From the NCBI GenBank assembly GCA_963833605.1, contig CAWHYZ010000007.1, positions 19,441 through 83,440 on the forward strand: a stretch of DNA of 64,000 bases, written 5' to 3'. The translations under genes were made by a program, and so were the position numbers. The DNA comes from JAFAXD01 sp963833605. Its GTDB lineage: Bacteria; Pseudomonadota; Alphaproteobacteria; Rhizobiales; Xanthobacteraceae. Below the pieces are notes generated by a model. The model saw nothing but the letters and a program-made list of their open reading frames with translations. It did not search any database and was not told the DNA's origin. Numbering within the stretch: position 1 is the stretch's first letter; the number at the start of each line of letters is the position of its first letter. Positions 1-11,816 of the stretch are shown here, one piece after another.

Positions 1-177
1 TACACCATCGCTGAGCGCCTGGAGGCGAGCGATCGCTTGATGGCGTATGGCTTTGGCAAGCCACCGCAGGCGATTGAGGGACATTTCACTGAGGCGAAGA
101 AACAGATCCTCGAAGTTCGGTGGATGGAGCCAGACCCCAACGACCGCTCGAAATACATCGCGCCCGAGCCCGATTGA
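1..177 (+). CDS. C-terminal end of a hypothetical protein (5' truncated by window edge)
   Basis: Frame 1 is open from the first base to a TGA at 175-177, giving 58 residues that include SDRLMAYGFGKPPQAIEG. The same RL..AYGKPP motif is in the protein at 16514-16861, so both belong to one family, probably the small phage/plasmid-type proteins that begin with a GGxRxGAGRPKGS motif. The start lies outside the window. Function is unknown; a terminase-small-subunit-like role is only a guess. Confidence 0.5.
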   Translation, partial: YTIAERLEASDRLMAYGFGKPPQAIEGHFTEAKKQILEVRWMEPDPNDRSKYIAPEPD

Positions 178-738
178 TGGACGGCGCGGACGTGATGGTC
201 GCGTAACTATCGCGGGGATCACGTCCGTCTGAACGCCGCGCGGTCGCCCCACGCGCCGTTCGCGAAGCCCTTGCGCCGTGAGCCTTGGACCGTTCGCCGC
301 GAGACGCTGGCCAGCCTGTTGCGCAAGCCCGGTCGAGCAAACCGGCGCGCGTTCATCGCAGGGCTTGGGAGCGCAGCGGTGTAGCCGCCAGTTGCGCGGG
401 CAACTGACAGCGATCCTCGGCTGAACGCATAAAAAACGGTGGACCTATATCGAACGATATATGCCCTGACAGTTGCGCCACGAACCGCGACAGATAAAAT
501 ATAACGAACGGGATGTGAGATGCACGGGCTGCGGCGGTTTCCTAATCAAAATAAACAAAACCACTAGACTAGTATTCAGTACAATCCGCCTAACACGCTG
601 CTTTCATCGCATCCAAATAACAATTTGATCGAATCCGGTCGAGGCGTGGGGCAGCCGTCCTTCTAAACCAATCGGGTAGAGCGCGAACGTTAGCTACCTA
701 ATCCAAGTACGCCGGGAGTAATCTTCTTTGGGGGAGAT
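178..738. other. non-coding gap upstream of the secreted-protein gene
   Basis: I see no convincing gene here. Short ORFs on either strand show no recognisable motif. The second half is AT-rich compared with the core of the window, and it ends with a strong GGGGGAG ribosome-binding site (about 730-736) serving the ATG at 739. Confidence 0.4.
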
Positions 739-3700
739 ATGAGCCAACTTTATGCGAAATTCAGTCTCAATTTATACGATGTCTCAGAACCGTACAGTAC
801 GAACCTGACTCCGCTGGACGACAAGGCCTCCATCGTACAGACCATCAATGGACAAACCTATCTTATATCTCTTTCTACAACCCTAACTGACGGCGGGTAC
901 CACCCCTACCTATTCGGCAAACTCGTCCCGACAAATGGACAAGGCGCTACTAATTTGGGCCCTGGTTCGAGCCCTCAGGGGAAAACGACAGCATTTCTCA
1001 TTTCGATTGGGCGCCAGTCACGACGAGTGAGTTAGTTCCGCAATCCTACGATGTCACGCAACTAAACAATGTTGCGCCAACCTTGGTGAATTATCGAAGT
1101 TTCCCAAACATTGTTCTCGATAATTATCAGTACGATGTTTACGGACAAGATGCTCATCTGCAAGAGTTGCAGTTTACCCTCCTGACTTTGGGAGGCGTTT
1201 CCCAGACAAAAATCGTATCGGACGGTGAAGATCCAGCTTCGTTTATAGCTGATTTCTACGCGCCGGCCACCTCTCAAAATTATACCGTCATTGCCGATCC
1301 GAAACAGTCGTTTATTGCTGTTGTCTATTATCCGCAATATATTTGGGTTGATCTTGGCACTTCACCAGATCTCTTCACCACTGCAGCTGACACGGTCGAT
1401 TTCAACAATCTAAAACCCGATCAACAGGCGATAATTCAAGCCGGCGCGAACCTGTATGACGCTCTCGGCGGAGCTGACATCTCACATTGCCGGATCTGAA
1501 CGCGGCAGTCCCGGGGGGCTACAGCGAGACCAACGCTTTCTCTGCGGGCGCGGGCAACGATTTCGTGACAGGCGGCAATCGCAATGACAGGATAGATGGT
1601 GGAAGTGGCAATGATTATCTGATTGGCGGAACGGGCTCTGATGTTATCGATGGAGGTGACGGAAACGATATCATAGTCGCCGGAGATGCGTCGGCATCGT
1701 TTGCCGGGGTCATTTCACCCGATAATGCAGCCAATACTTTGCGCGGAGGAGACGGAGACGACCAGCTCTATGCCATTACGCAGCAGCCAAACTTGACCGA
1801 CGTGCTTGATGGCGGTCCTGGCCTGGATACCTATTACGTTGATGGCCGCGAGAAGATTGTCCAATTTGAACCGCATGAAAGTGCCTATCTCATTTCGGGT
1901 AATACGCTCGACAAGGCGATTGTGTACTCTTCGCCGACACGAACTTCGATCAGCTTCTTCAGTGACGACCTAAGCACCCTTGTTGCGCGGATTGAGTTTG
2001 GCAACCAGATCTCTCCAAACTATTTCGTGGTGCAGTTCAACGCCATCGCGGGATCGCCTCAATCGGTAAAGATTACCTACGATCCTGATGTTCCGGCCAA
2101 GCTCGATGCGTCCGCGCAGCAATCGGTAAAATCGATCCATCATTATGCGTGCATTCTCAACCAATTTTTAAGTTCGGCGTTGGCCAATTGTTTTCAGGCA
2201 TCATTGATACGGCGGCTGAGAAGGCTGGTGAGGAGGCAGTCAAGCAATGGATAGCGGACCGGGTCCTGGATAAGACCGGTGATCTCACGTCGGCAATCGT
2301 AGCCGACGCAGTAACCGAGGTCCTGAAGGAATTGGGAAAAGACGCTATTCTCGACAAATTATTGAAAGGTATTGACCTAAAATGCGAGCTCGTCGAAACC
2401 GAGGTCGCTGATGCTGTCACCACAGTCTTAACTACTTTTGTACCAAAGCCACTCGGGATTGGGATTGGACTTGGTTTCGCGATTATTAAGTCGGGATTTG
2501 AGGCTTTTCTCCAATCGCTTGATGGCCAGCTCGACCAGGATTTCGAGCGTTCGCCTACGACGCGAGAGTTCATTAGGCCAAAGCCCGGCGTCACCCTTGA
2601 CTCAGGCAATTTTCAAACGGATGACGCTAACTTTATCACGGTGCGATCTACGGCAGACTTGCAAAATGTCACTCCGGACGCGGCTAAAGAAAATACCTTG
2701 CTGTCCAGTGTTGACGTTGATCATGCCCCCTCTGGCATTCAAAAGGTCTATCTGCTCGACGTTACAAACGGTGCAGCTCCCACAAAGCTTGTCGGCAACG
2801 ATCTTGCCAACGATCTGAAGGGTAACAGCTCCGCAAACATCATTAGCGGTGGAGGCGGGCAAGACACTTTCACTGGGGGCGCCAATAGCGACGTTTTTGT
2901 CATTGATACGTCCTCACTTTTTCATATGCAAACCGCCGCTCTCAATTCGCAATCTGCCACTTCGCCGATAGACATAACCGACTACGATCAGGGAAACGCG
3001 ATTTTAGCTGATCTTAACATTGGTCTGTATGATCCAACTGAAGGCGACCAAATCGACCTTTCAGCTATCTTGTCAGCCGCATACAACCATGGCTCGGGAC
3101 AGCCTGTAGCATCTCTTATGCGTGCGGTGGCCGATACGACAGGTGCGAAGCTCCTGATCGACATAGATGGCGCGACAAATGGCGTGCAATGGCTGGCCAC
3201 CGCTCACCTGGTTGGGCTCAAGGCCGGCAACTCGGTCAACGTTATCCTGGATTTATCGCTTGCAGCGGGCTCCGACATCTCAGTAGTCCCACCGACGCAC
3301 GGCGACTTTAACGGGGACGGCCATAGCGACGTGCTGTTCAACAGCTCGGCTGGTGGGACCTATGGCGCGCAGTACGAATGGCAGATGAATGATCGGGAGG
3401 TACAAGCCCCTGGCGCCATTGATCTCTACGACAAAGCGTTCAGCGTGCAGGTCGCCGGAGACTTCGATGGCAACGGCAAGAGCGATCTCCTGTTCGAGAA
3501 CCCGGATACCGGCGGTGTCTGGGAATGGCGGCTGGACGGAACCAGCATCATCAGCCAGGGCGCGGTCGATGTCGGCGACAAGAGCTATCACCTGCTCGGC
3601 AGTGCCGACTTCGATGGTAACGGGACAGGCGATCTGCTGTGGCGCAATGATGCCGGCTTTGTCTACGAGTGGCTGATGAAGGATCAGGCCAGTACCGTCG

Positions 3701-4287
3701 GCAGCGATACGCCAGCCCCGGTCGGCGCGCTCGATCCATCCTGGCACCTGGTCGGCGCCGGTGACTTCAACGGTGACGGCAATGCTGACCTGTTGCTGCA
3801 CTACAAGAACGCCGCCAATCCGGCTGACCCCGCCAATGGCGCATTCGACATCTGGCAGATGAACGGCAATGCGGTTCAGGCGACGCTTGGGGTGGAACGG
3901 CCGAACGCCGCCTGGCAGACCCTCGGGGTCGGCGACTTCAATGGCGATGGGGTTGCCGATATTGCGATCCGCAACGTCAGCAACACGCCCGACAACGGCG
4001 CGGTCTGGGTCTATCTGATGAACGGAACCGTCACCCAACACGCCGACGGATCGAAGACCGCCGATATCAAAGCCCAGGGCGCCGCCGGGATTGCCGATGC
4101 CGCAACCTGGGACGTGGCGCAGATCGGTGATTTCAATGGCAACCACAAGGACGACATCCTATTTCGCAACGATGCCGGTCATTTCTACTCATGGGACATG
4201 GATGGCGCACATATTCAATCCGAGGGCGCAGTCCCCTGGGCCGATCCGGGCCAGCACGTGGTCACCCACCATTGGGACTTGGTGTGA
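739..4287 (+). pseudogene. large secreted RTX / FG-GAP (VCBS) repeat protein A, frameshifted
   Basis: This is one long coding sequence now in four frame segments (739 to about 970, to about 1485, to about 2150, then to 4287). Open frames overlap at each junction, so single-base shifts explain the breaks. The middle holds glycine/aspartate RTX nonapeptides (GGSGNDYLIGGTGSD and relatives near 1570-1690), typical of calcium-binding type I secreted proteins. A second RTX-like patch (GNSSANIISGGGG) lies near 2820-2900. From about 3290 come at least six FG-GAP/VCBS-like units of the type GDFNGDGxxDxLF, ending in HHWDLV. The start follows a clear GGGGGAG site. The 5' half is visibly AT-richer than the core genes, suggesting acquisition. 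The last ~330 codons are almost the same as the end of protein B (9655-11964). Likely extracellular or surface-attached; substrate unknown. Confidence 0.7.
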
Positions 4288-4856
4288 AGTAGGACCTTCG
4301 CTGTCTCTAACCGCCGGCCCCCGTATGCGTTGGGCGACATGCGCACCTTCGAACTCGTGGCGGAATTGGATCGAGCAGCTGCGATCGCTGGACTGGATCA
4401 ACGTGAAGAACACGGATGCCCCGGCGGCGACAAGAGTGATCGAAGGATGACATCCAATCGGCAGACCGTGCGTCGGCAGAACGGCCGTGAGCAGACCACA
4501 AGAGACAGTATTTTATTCCGCGTCTGTGCCTTCAACGTTTTGCGGGCAACGAACCCAGTGCCGGCTTGGCATCGATGACCAGGACCCAAAGAGCCCTCGA
4601 TGACATAACGCGTAGGGTCGTAGCCGCCGCCCAACATGCGGAAACTATTTTTATGCAATCTAGAATAGATCTTGTATTAACAGGTGCAGGAAGGTACGAT
4701 TTCACCACTCGACAGATTTTCGGCCGAGATCCAGCCGAACCATGTGACAGACAAGTTCGCGCCAATCGCAAGCGCAAACCAAAATAAATTCTGCGAGCTT
4801 GTGCGAACGGGAGCGGCACACCGGTTGCCATAACGGTGTGCCCGGGAGGCAAAGAC
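4288..4856. other. intergenic region with a vestigial DNA-ligase end
   Basis: This spacer lies between the two secreted-protein genes. Apart from the ligase remnant at 4382-4450 I find no supportable gene. It ends with a GGGAGG ribosome-binding site (4844-4849) correctly spaced before the ATG at 4857. Confidence 0.4.
4382..4450 (+). pseudogene. remnant of the C-terminus of an ATP-dependent DNA ligase
   Basis: The frame ending in TGA at 4448-4450 reads RSLDWINVKNTDAPAATRV followed by IEG and stop. This matches the usual end of rhizobial LigD-type ligases (SGRSPDWIKVKNPxAPAxxRVIEG). About 22 residues survive. A longer remnant of the same protein end lies on the other strand at 14453-14750. Confidence 0.45.
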
Positions 4857-5019
4857 ATGGTTCGCCAACTCGGCCAATCAGCGCTGGACAGAGTACAGCC
4901 AAACACAGTCACCTCTCAGGAGGTAGCTGATATAGCCCAGAATTCTATTGGAACCCCTTGGACTATTGATGGCTGCACAGACTTCGTTTACGCCGTGACC
5001 TATTTAGCCGGACTGCCAT

Positions 5020-6416
5020 GAGCTATGGGCGAAAGTTGGTGACGGCATGAAGGGGTAAGGCGGCGTATCGTGGGGGTGCTTGACGCCTCCACTTCTCCAC
5101 CGAAGGAGTGATACGCCGTGACCGAGACTAACGTTTTCCAACTCTCCCAGCCAGGAACTTTTGCCGACCCGCTGACCGAGGTTTTGCGCAACGGCGCGCG
5201 AGCGCTGCTGGCGCAGGCCGTCGAGGCGGAAGTGGCGGCCTTGCTCAGCGGCCATGCCGACAAGCTGACCGATGATGGTCGCCAACGACTGGTGCGCCAC
5301 GGACATCTGCCGGAACGCGAGATCATGACCGGCATCGGTCCGGTCGCGGTGCGCTGCCCGCGTGTGCGCGACCGTGTCGGCGAAGGCTCGGAGCGCATCC
5401 GCTTCTCGTCGGCGATTCTGCCGCCCTACGCGCGCCGGTCGAAGAGCCTCGAGGTGTTGATCCCGATCCTCTACCTCAAGGGCATCTCCACCGGCGACTT
5501 CGAGGAGGCGCTGATCGCGCTGCTCGGCAAGGACGCCGGCGGGCTCTCGGCCTCGACCATCGGACGCCTCAAGGACGCCTGGTCGGAGGAGCATGCGCGC
5601 TGGAGCAAGCGCGATCTCTCCGCCAAGCGCTACGTCTACTTCTGGGTCGACGGCATCCACGTGCAGGCCAGGCTCGAGGATGCCGCGCAGTGCCTACTGG
5701 TCATCATCGGAGCTACGCCCGAGGGCAAGAAAGAGCTCGTCGGCCTGATCGACGGTGTGCGCGAGAGTGCGCAATCCTGGAGGGAGCTGCTGCTCGACCT
5801 GAAGCGGCGCGGACTTGCGGCAGCGCCCGAGCTCGCGGTCGCCGACGGCGCGCTCGGCTTCTGGCAGGCAATCGAGGAAGTGTGGCCCAAGACGCGCGGA
5901 CAGCGCTGCTGGGTGCACAAGACCGCGAACGTCCTGAACAAGCTGCCGAAAGAGCCAGCAACCGAAAGCCAAGCGGGCGCTGCAAGAGATCTGGATGGCC
6001 GAGACCAAGAAGGATGCACTCGTCGCGTTCGATGCCTTCGTCGAAACCTGGGGCGTCAAATACGACAAGGCGGTCGAGTGCTTGATCAAGGATCGCGACG
6101 CGCTGCTCGCCTTCTACGACTTCCCGGCCGAGCACTGGAAGCATCTGCGCACGACCAACGTCATCGAAAGCTCGTTCGCGACCGTGCGCCATCGTACCGT
6201 GCGCTCGAAGGGATGTCTCTCGAACAAGACCGCGCTCGCCATGATCTTCAAGCTCGCCGAGGCCGCCGAGAAAAGCTGGCGTCGTCTCGATGGTCACAAC
6301 CAGTTGCCGAAAGTCATCCTCGGTGTAAAGTTCACCGACGGAATCGAGGTCGTCAGATCGCAAGCTCAAGCCGCTGCCGCCTGATCCCTTCCGTCACCAA
6401 AATTTGGCGATAGCTC
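5020..6416 (+). mobile_element. IS256-family insertion sequence with 9-bp target duplication
   Basis: The element begins GAGCTATGGGCGAAAG and ends in the inverse of GAGCTATCGCCAAA. The two ends share the blocks GAGCTAT and TTGGTGACGG. The 9-bp sequence GACTGCCAT lies on both sides (5011-5019 and 6417-6425), as expected for this family. Joining the flanks restores the open frame of protein B across the site (AGLPFFDLRG). A single transposase fills the element. The exact duplication argues for a recent insertion. Confidence 0.9.
5118..6384 (+). CDS. IS256-family transposase (one frameshift)
   Basis: A mutator-type DDE transposase that would move the surrounding element. The first ~280 residues read in one frame. 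After CWVHKTANVLNKLPK near 5952 the protein continues in the next frame (SQQPKAKRALQEIWMAETKK) to a TGA at 6382-6384. Deleting one G at about 5952 makes a normal-length protein of about 422 residues. Visible family features are the FWVDGIHVQARL strand with the first Asp, VADGALGFWQAI with the second, and NVIESSFATVR with the catalytic Glu. The start at 5118 is a GTG placed after an AAGGAG site. As written the reading frame is broken; whether it is dead or a sequencing error cannot be decided here. Confidence 0.85.
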
Positions 6417-9400
6417 GACTGCCATTCTTTGATTTGAGAGGTGTCAAAGCATTTGTTAACGGCGATCCCCTTATGCCGGAGGATACAGCAAGTGGCTTTG
6501 AGGTACCACACCGTCTTGATTTAAACAAAGGTTGGAAGCCAGATCAGCCCGGCGATGGATGGGAAATTGTTCAGCACGATAATACGGTTGCTTCCATTCT
6601 CGCCAATCTTTCCGTTGGCTCTGTTGTTCGGGCCTATAAAGTAGCAAGTGAGACAGGAGATGACTTCCCGGGTCATGAATTTATAGTTACGCGCCAGGAC
6701 GCCTCCGGCACATGGTATGCAGTCGACAATACCCATCCAGGGGACCATGAAATTTGGGAGCATCCCCTTAATACAGATTGGGCGGCATGGGCGTATATCT
6801 CGACGCTACCGGATCATGTCTACATTTCGCGTTTGGCCCCGAATTTTCCGCTTCCGGATGACTACGATGGAAATCCGCAAACCACTGGAACTGTTTCCGT
6901 CGACGGCGGTCAGGTTCTCGGCAATATTGATCGACAGGGAGATGCAGACTGGTTCAAGATACAATTAGTTCAAGGCCACGCGTATACCTTTCACCTTGAA
7001 AGTGGCACACCTCCTCAGGTCACGCCTTTCTTAGCAGATCCCTATCTGTCCCTGTATAACAGCAATGGGGAGTTTTTAAGTTACGACGACGATGGCGGTC
7101 CCGGTCTAAACTCCGAGTTGACATATACCGCCGACTACACAGGAATCTACTTCCTTAGCGCCCGCTCAGCGGTAGTTGGTGGGACCGGGACGTATCGAAT
7201 TTGGGACCCGCCCGCGATCGGGACTGGCTCCTTGTCGATCGACAACCTTTCGATCAGTGAGGGCAACAGCGGGACGAAAGTGGCCACATTCACGGTCACG
7301 CGAACCGGCGGCACCGCAGCGTTTGACGTCAACTTTTTCACCTCCGACGGGGGTGCCACGCTCGCTGACGGGGACTACGTTGGGAACTCGGGAACGCTGC
7401 ACTTCGGCACCAACGTCAATTCGCAGCCGATCTCGATCACAATCAACGGGGACACTAAGGTCGAGTTCCGACGAAGGTTTCTTCGTCAACTTATCTGGAG
7501 CGACCAACGGTGCGAGCATCAGCAACAATCTCGGAATAGGTACCATTACCACCGATGATTCAACCGACACAACGGCGCCTGTATTCGTCAACCTCAACCC
7601 GCTTACGCTTGCTGTCGGGGCAACCGCAACCATTACGTCTAGCCTCCTTTCGGTCAACGATCCCGACAATGCCCATTCCCAACTGACATACACCATCACT
7701 TCATCGCCCTCGCACGGTACGCTGCTAAGGAACGGGTCGGCCACTTCGTCATTTACTCAGGATGACGTTCGACAACAACCTGATCACGTATCAGGAGAAC
7801 GGGAGCGTCGCGTCTTCCGACGCTTTCATATTCAATGTCTCGGATCCCGGCGGCAACCACACCGCCAACGCGGCGTTTCAATTCCAGATCATCAACCCAC
7901 AAATTCCCACCCTGTCGCTTTCACCGGCAACCGTCACACACAACGAAGGAAACGCCGGCGCCAACACAGATTTCACATTTCTCGTAACGCTCGTTGGGGC
8001 AAGCAATCAGCAAACCACGGCGCAATGGTTTACAACGTGGTCGTCAACGTTCGATTTGGCGGATTTCACTGGCGTATATAATGGTAATTTGAGCTTCGAT
8101 CTCGGTGGGTCCAGCACCCAGACAGTCACGATACACGTGCTTGGCGATGACGTTGTCGAGCCAGACGAAACGTTTGTCGTGCATCTGATCAATGCCAGCG
8201 GCGCTCAGATCAATGCGAATGCTTCTTTAGCGACCGGCACCGTACTAAACGATGACGCAGGCGACTTAACAGCGCCGGTGCTCAGCAACAACATTAGCCT
8301 GCCTGTCACTTTCGGCGGGACGGGAACCATTACGTCTAGCCTCCTTTCGGTCAACGATCCCGACAATGCCCATTCCCAACTGACATACACCATCACTTCA
8401 TCGCCCTCGCACGGTACGCTGCTAAGGAACGGGTCGGCCACTTCGTCATTTACTCAGGATGACGTCGACAACGACTTGATCACGTATCAGGAGAACGGGA
8501 GCATCGCGTCATCCGATCGCTTTGCGTTCAATGTTTCCGATCCTGCCAGCAACCACACCGCCAACGCGCTGTTTCAATTCGAAATTGGCGGGTCTACGCA
8601 GCTCCTGATACTCGGCGACAATGCCATGTGGAACGCCGGCAACTTTCAGCTTCTCAATACATTCACGAACGGTGGGGGGGACCCACCGCCAACTCTGTAT
8701 TATTACGGGCCGATAGCTGCCTCCGGATTTACACTTACCAACCTCAGCCGGAGCGATTTCTCATTCACCTCCTGGGATTCTAATTGGGCAAGCACCTTTG
8801 GGTATTTCTACGATGGCCTCCGCGTGCTCGATGTGCCCCAAGGCCCTAACGGCGCCTCGACGATCCGATTGGAGAAGCAGGATGAAACCCCTTTCTCCGC
8901 GAAGGCCATCGATCTCGACACAAACTTTGCCGAGACAGTCTCTGTGACATTCACCGGACTAAAATTTGATAATACCACCGTCACACAAACGTTTAATTTG
9001 GACACGACCCAAGGCCTTCAAACCTTTAGTTTCAATGATAATTTTGCAAACCTCAAGCAATTGAACTTTACCCCCTCCGACAACGTTCTTTTCGATAACT
9101 TCGTCATCGACCCAAATCCAGACTTTGACACGTTCCCCCCACGTTAACCCCGGTCGCCAATCAGACCAAGGAGGCGACCAGCCCCGTCGGCGCCGCGGCG
9201 ACGTTCTCCGCGACTGCGACCGACATCGTCGATGGCATCGACGCGGTCGTGTTCACGGAGGGCAATGTGGTCGTCCACTCCGGCGACACGTTCAGTCTCG
9301 GCACCCACACCATCACGGCGCGCGCGACCGACGCGCATAACAACTCCGCGTCCGAGAGCTTCACCATCACGGTGCGGGACAGCACGTCGCCGACACTGAC

Positions 9401-10572
9401 CCCGGTCGCCAATCAGACCAAGGAGGCGACCAGCCCCGTCGGCGCCGCGGCGACGTTCTCCGCGACTGCGACCGACATCGTCGATGGCATCGACGCGGTC
9501 GTGTTCACGGAGGGCAATGTGGTCGTCCACTCCGGCGACACGTTCAGTCTCGGCACCCACACCATCACGGCGAGCGCGACCGACGCGCATAACAACTCCG
9601 CGTCCGAGAGCTTCACCATCACGGTGCGGGACACGACGCCGCGGACGGTGCGCAATGATTTTAACGGTGACAGCCATAGCGACGTGTTGTTCAGCAGTTC
9701 CGCCGGGGCGATCTACGGAGCGCAATACGAGTGGCAGATGAACGATCGCGCGGTACAGACCCCAGGCGCCATCGATCTCTACGACAAGGCTTTCAGCGTG
9801 CAGGTCACCGGCGACTTTGACGGCGACGGCAAGAGCGATCTGCTGTTCGAGAACCCGGACACCGGCGGGGTATGGGAATGGCGACTCAACGGTACTGCCA
9901 TTACAAGCCAGGGCGCAGTTGATGTCGGAGACAAGAGCTATCACCTGCTTGGCAGTGCCGACTTCGACGGCAACGGCACAAGCGATCTGCTGTGGCGCAA
10001 TGATGCTGGCTTTGTCTATGAGTGGCTGACGAAGAGCCAAGCGAGTACGGTCGGCAGCGATGCGCCGGCTGCCGTTGGTGGTCTCGATCCATCTTGGCAC
10101 TTGGTCGGAGCCGACGACTTCAACGGCGACGGTAACGCAGACATCCTGCTGCACTACAAGAACGCGGCCAATGCGGCGGACCCGGCCAACGGCGCATTCG
10201 ACATCTGGCAAATGAACGGCAATGCGGTTCAGGCGACGCTCGGCGTCGAACGGCCAGACCCAGCATGGCAGACACTCGGGGTCGGCGATTTCAATGGCGA
10301 CGGCATTGCCGACTTTGCAATCCGCAACGTAAGCAACACGCCCGACAACGGCGCGGTCTGGGTCTACCTATTGAACGGAACCGTTACCCAACACGCTGAC
10401 GGATCGAAGACGGCTGACATCAAGGCTCAGGGTGCGGTCGGTATCGCCGATGCGGCAACCTGGCACGTCGAAGGGATTGGCGATCTCAACGGCGACGGCA
10501 AGGACGACATCTTGTTCCGCAACGGTGCCGGCTACTTCTATTCATGGGACATGAACGGCGTGTTGTTGCCCC

Positions 10573-11442
10573 TTAAAGACCGGAGATGTTTTCCCGGTTT
10601 GAGCGCGATGCGATGAACTCGCGCGGAGAACGATATCCGAGAGCTCGGTGCGGGTGAACTGTGTTGTAATGTTCGAACCAGTGCGGCAACGAGCGCATCA
10701 CCGTTTCAGCATTGGGCGAAGGCGAGACGCGGGCGTAGTCTCGCTTGATTGTGCGCACGAAGGCTTCCGCCATTCCATTTGATTGCGGGCTCTCCACTGG
10801 CGTAGTTCGGGGTTCGAAGCCGATCTCTCGCGCAAAGCGCTTGGTCTCATGCGCGATGTAACCGGAGCCGTTGTCGGTCAACCATTCGATGGTCTCTGGC
10901 AACCGGTTGACCGGTCCGAAGCGATAATCCACCGCTGTGACCATGAGATCGCGCACGTCCTCGCTTTTGATCCCCTCGGTGGTGGCGACAAAACCCATGG
11001 CCTCGCGGTCGCAGCAGTCGAGCGCGAATGCGACCCGGACCTTCTCGCCGTTGTCGCAGGGCAGTTCGAAGCCGTCCGAGCACCAACGCAAGTTGGAACG
11101 GTCAACGGCGATGCGACCATTGTGACGACGCTTGTCGCTGCCGCCCGCGTGGCGGTTGAGCAGTAGGCCGTGGGCCTTCATGATCCGATAGATGCGTTTG
11201 TGATTGGGAGGTGGGAGCCTTTGGGCCCAGGCCGCGCGCCGCAAGACAGCCCAGACCCGGCGATAGCCATAGGTTGGCGTCTCACCAATCACCGCTTTGA
11301 TCTCGGCAACCAGATCGGCGTCGGGCTGAGGTGGCCGTCCAAGAGGCTTGGCGATGGGCGCTTTGATCTGGACCGCGATGTTCGAGCGCGCCAAGTCGAG
11401 TGCGTCGCAGACCGTCTTCATCGCAAACCGTCCCTGGGCCAC
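10573..11442 (-). CDS. IS3/IS2-group transposase OrfB (integrase domain)
   Basis: This is the catalytic half of the IS2-type transposase. It has an HTH_21-like segment (GETPTYGYRRVWAVLRR) followed by an rve integrase core. DDE signs are RWCSDGFELPC, EWLTDNGSGYIA and SPQSNGMAEAFVRT, and the C-terminal HYNTVHPHRALGYRSPREF is typical. The protein is 289 residues if read from the ATG at 11442, but is normally made as an OrfAB fusion. The upstream orfA overlaps it, with a run of seven A residues on the coding strand (11463-11469) as a plausible -1 slippery site. No frame damage is visible. Confidence 0.9.
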   Translation of the reverse strand: MAQGRFAMKTVCDALDLARSNIAVQIKAPIAKPLGRPPQPDADLVAEIKAVIGETPTYGYRRVWAVLRRAAWAQRLPPPNHKRIYRIMKAHGLLLNRHAGGSDKRRHNGRIAVDRSNLRWCSDGFELPCDNGEKVRVAFALDCCDREAMGFVATTEGIKSEDVRDLMVTAVDYRFGPVNRLPETIEWLTDNGSGYIAHETKRFAREIGFEPRTTPVESPQSNGMAEAFVRTIKRDYARVSPSPNAETVMRSLPHWFEHYNTVHPHRALGYRSPREFIASRSNRENISGL

Positions 11443-11816
11443 GACAGCGACCGCAACAGGTGTTTTTTTGAGCCCGCGGCGACTTCAAGAGCCTCCTTGA
11501 GGATCTCGGCCTCCAGCGTCTTCTTGCCGAGCAGCCGCTGCAGTTCGCGGACCTGGCTCTGCAGCGAACGGTACTCAGACGCGGGCACCACGGCCTCTTC
11601 GGATTGCGTCGCCGTCAAAGCGCCCTGTGACGCCAGCCGCCGCCAAAGGAACAACTGGTTTGGCGCGATGCCGTGGCGGCGGGCCACCAGACTGACCGTG
11701 ACGCCCGGCTCATAGGTCTCGCCCACGATCGCCAACTTCTCCGCCGGTGTCCTGCGCCGGCGGCGCTCAGGCCCGCTCAGGACCTCACTCTTCGGGATGT
11801 TACCAGTCATAGTCAC
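11418..11816 (-). CDS. IS3/IS2-group transposase OrfA (helix-turn-helix)
   Basis: This is the 132-residue DNA-binding half of the transposase. It carries RRRTPAEKLAIVGETYEPG and SLVARRHGIAPNQLFLWRR, the HTH that recognises the IS ends. A leucine-zipper-like helix (LQSQVRELQRLLGKKTLEAEILKEA, about residues 85-110) follows. It overlaps orfB by 25 bases with the A7 run in the overlap, the usual arrangement for translational frameshifting to OrfAB. Confidence 0.88.
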   Translation of the reverse strand: MTMTGNIPKSEVLSGPERRRRRTPAEKLAIVGETYEPGVTVSLVARRHGIAPNQLFLWRRLASQGALTATQSEEAVVPASEYRSLQSQVRELQRLLGKKTLEAEILKEALEVAAGSKKHLLRSLSWPRDGLR

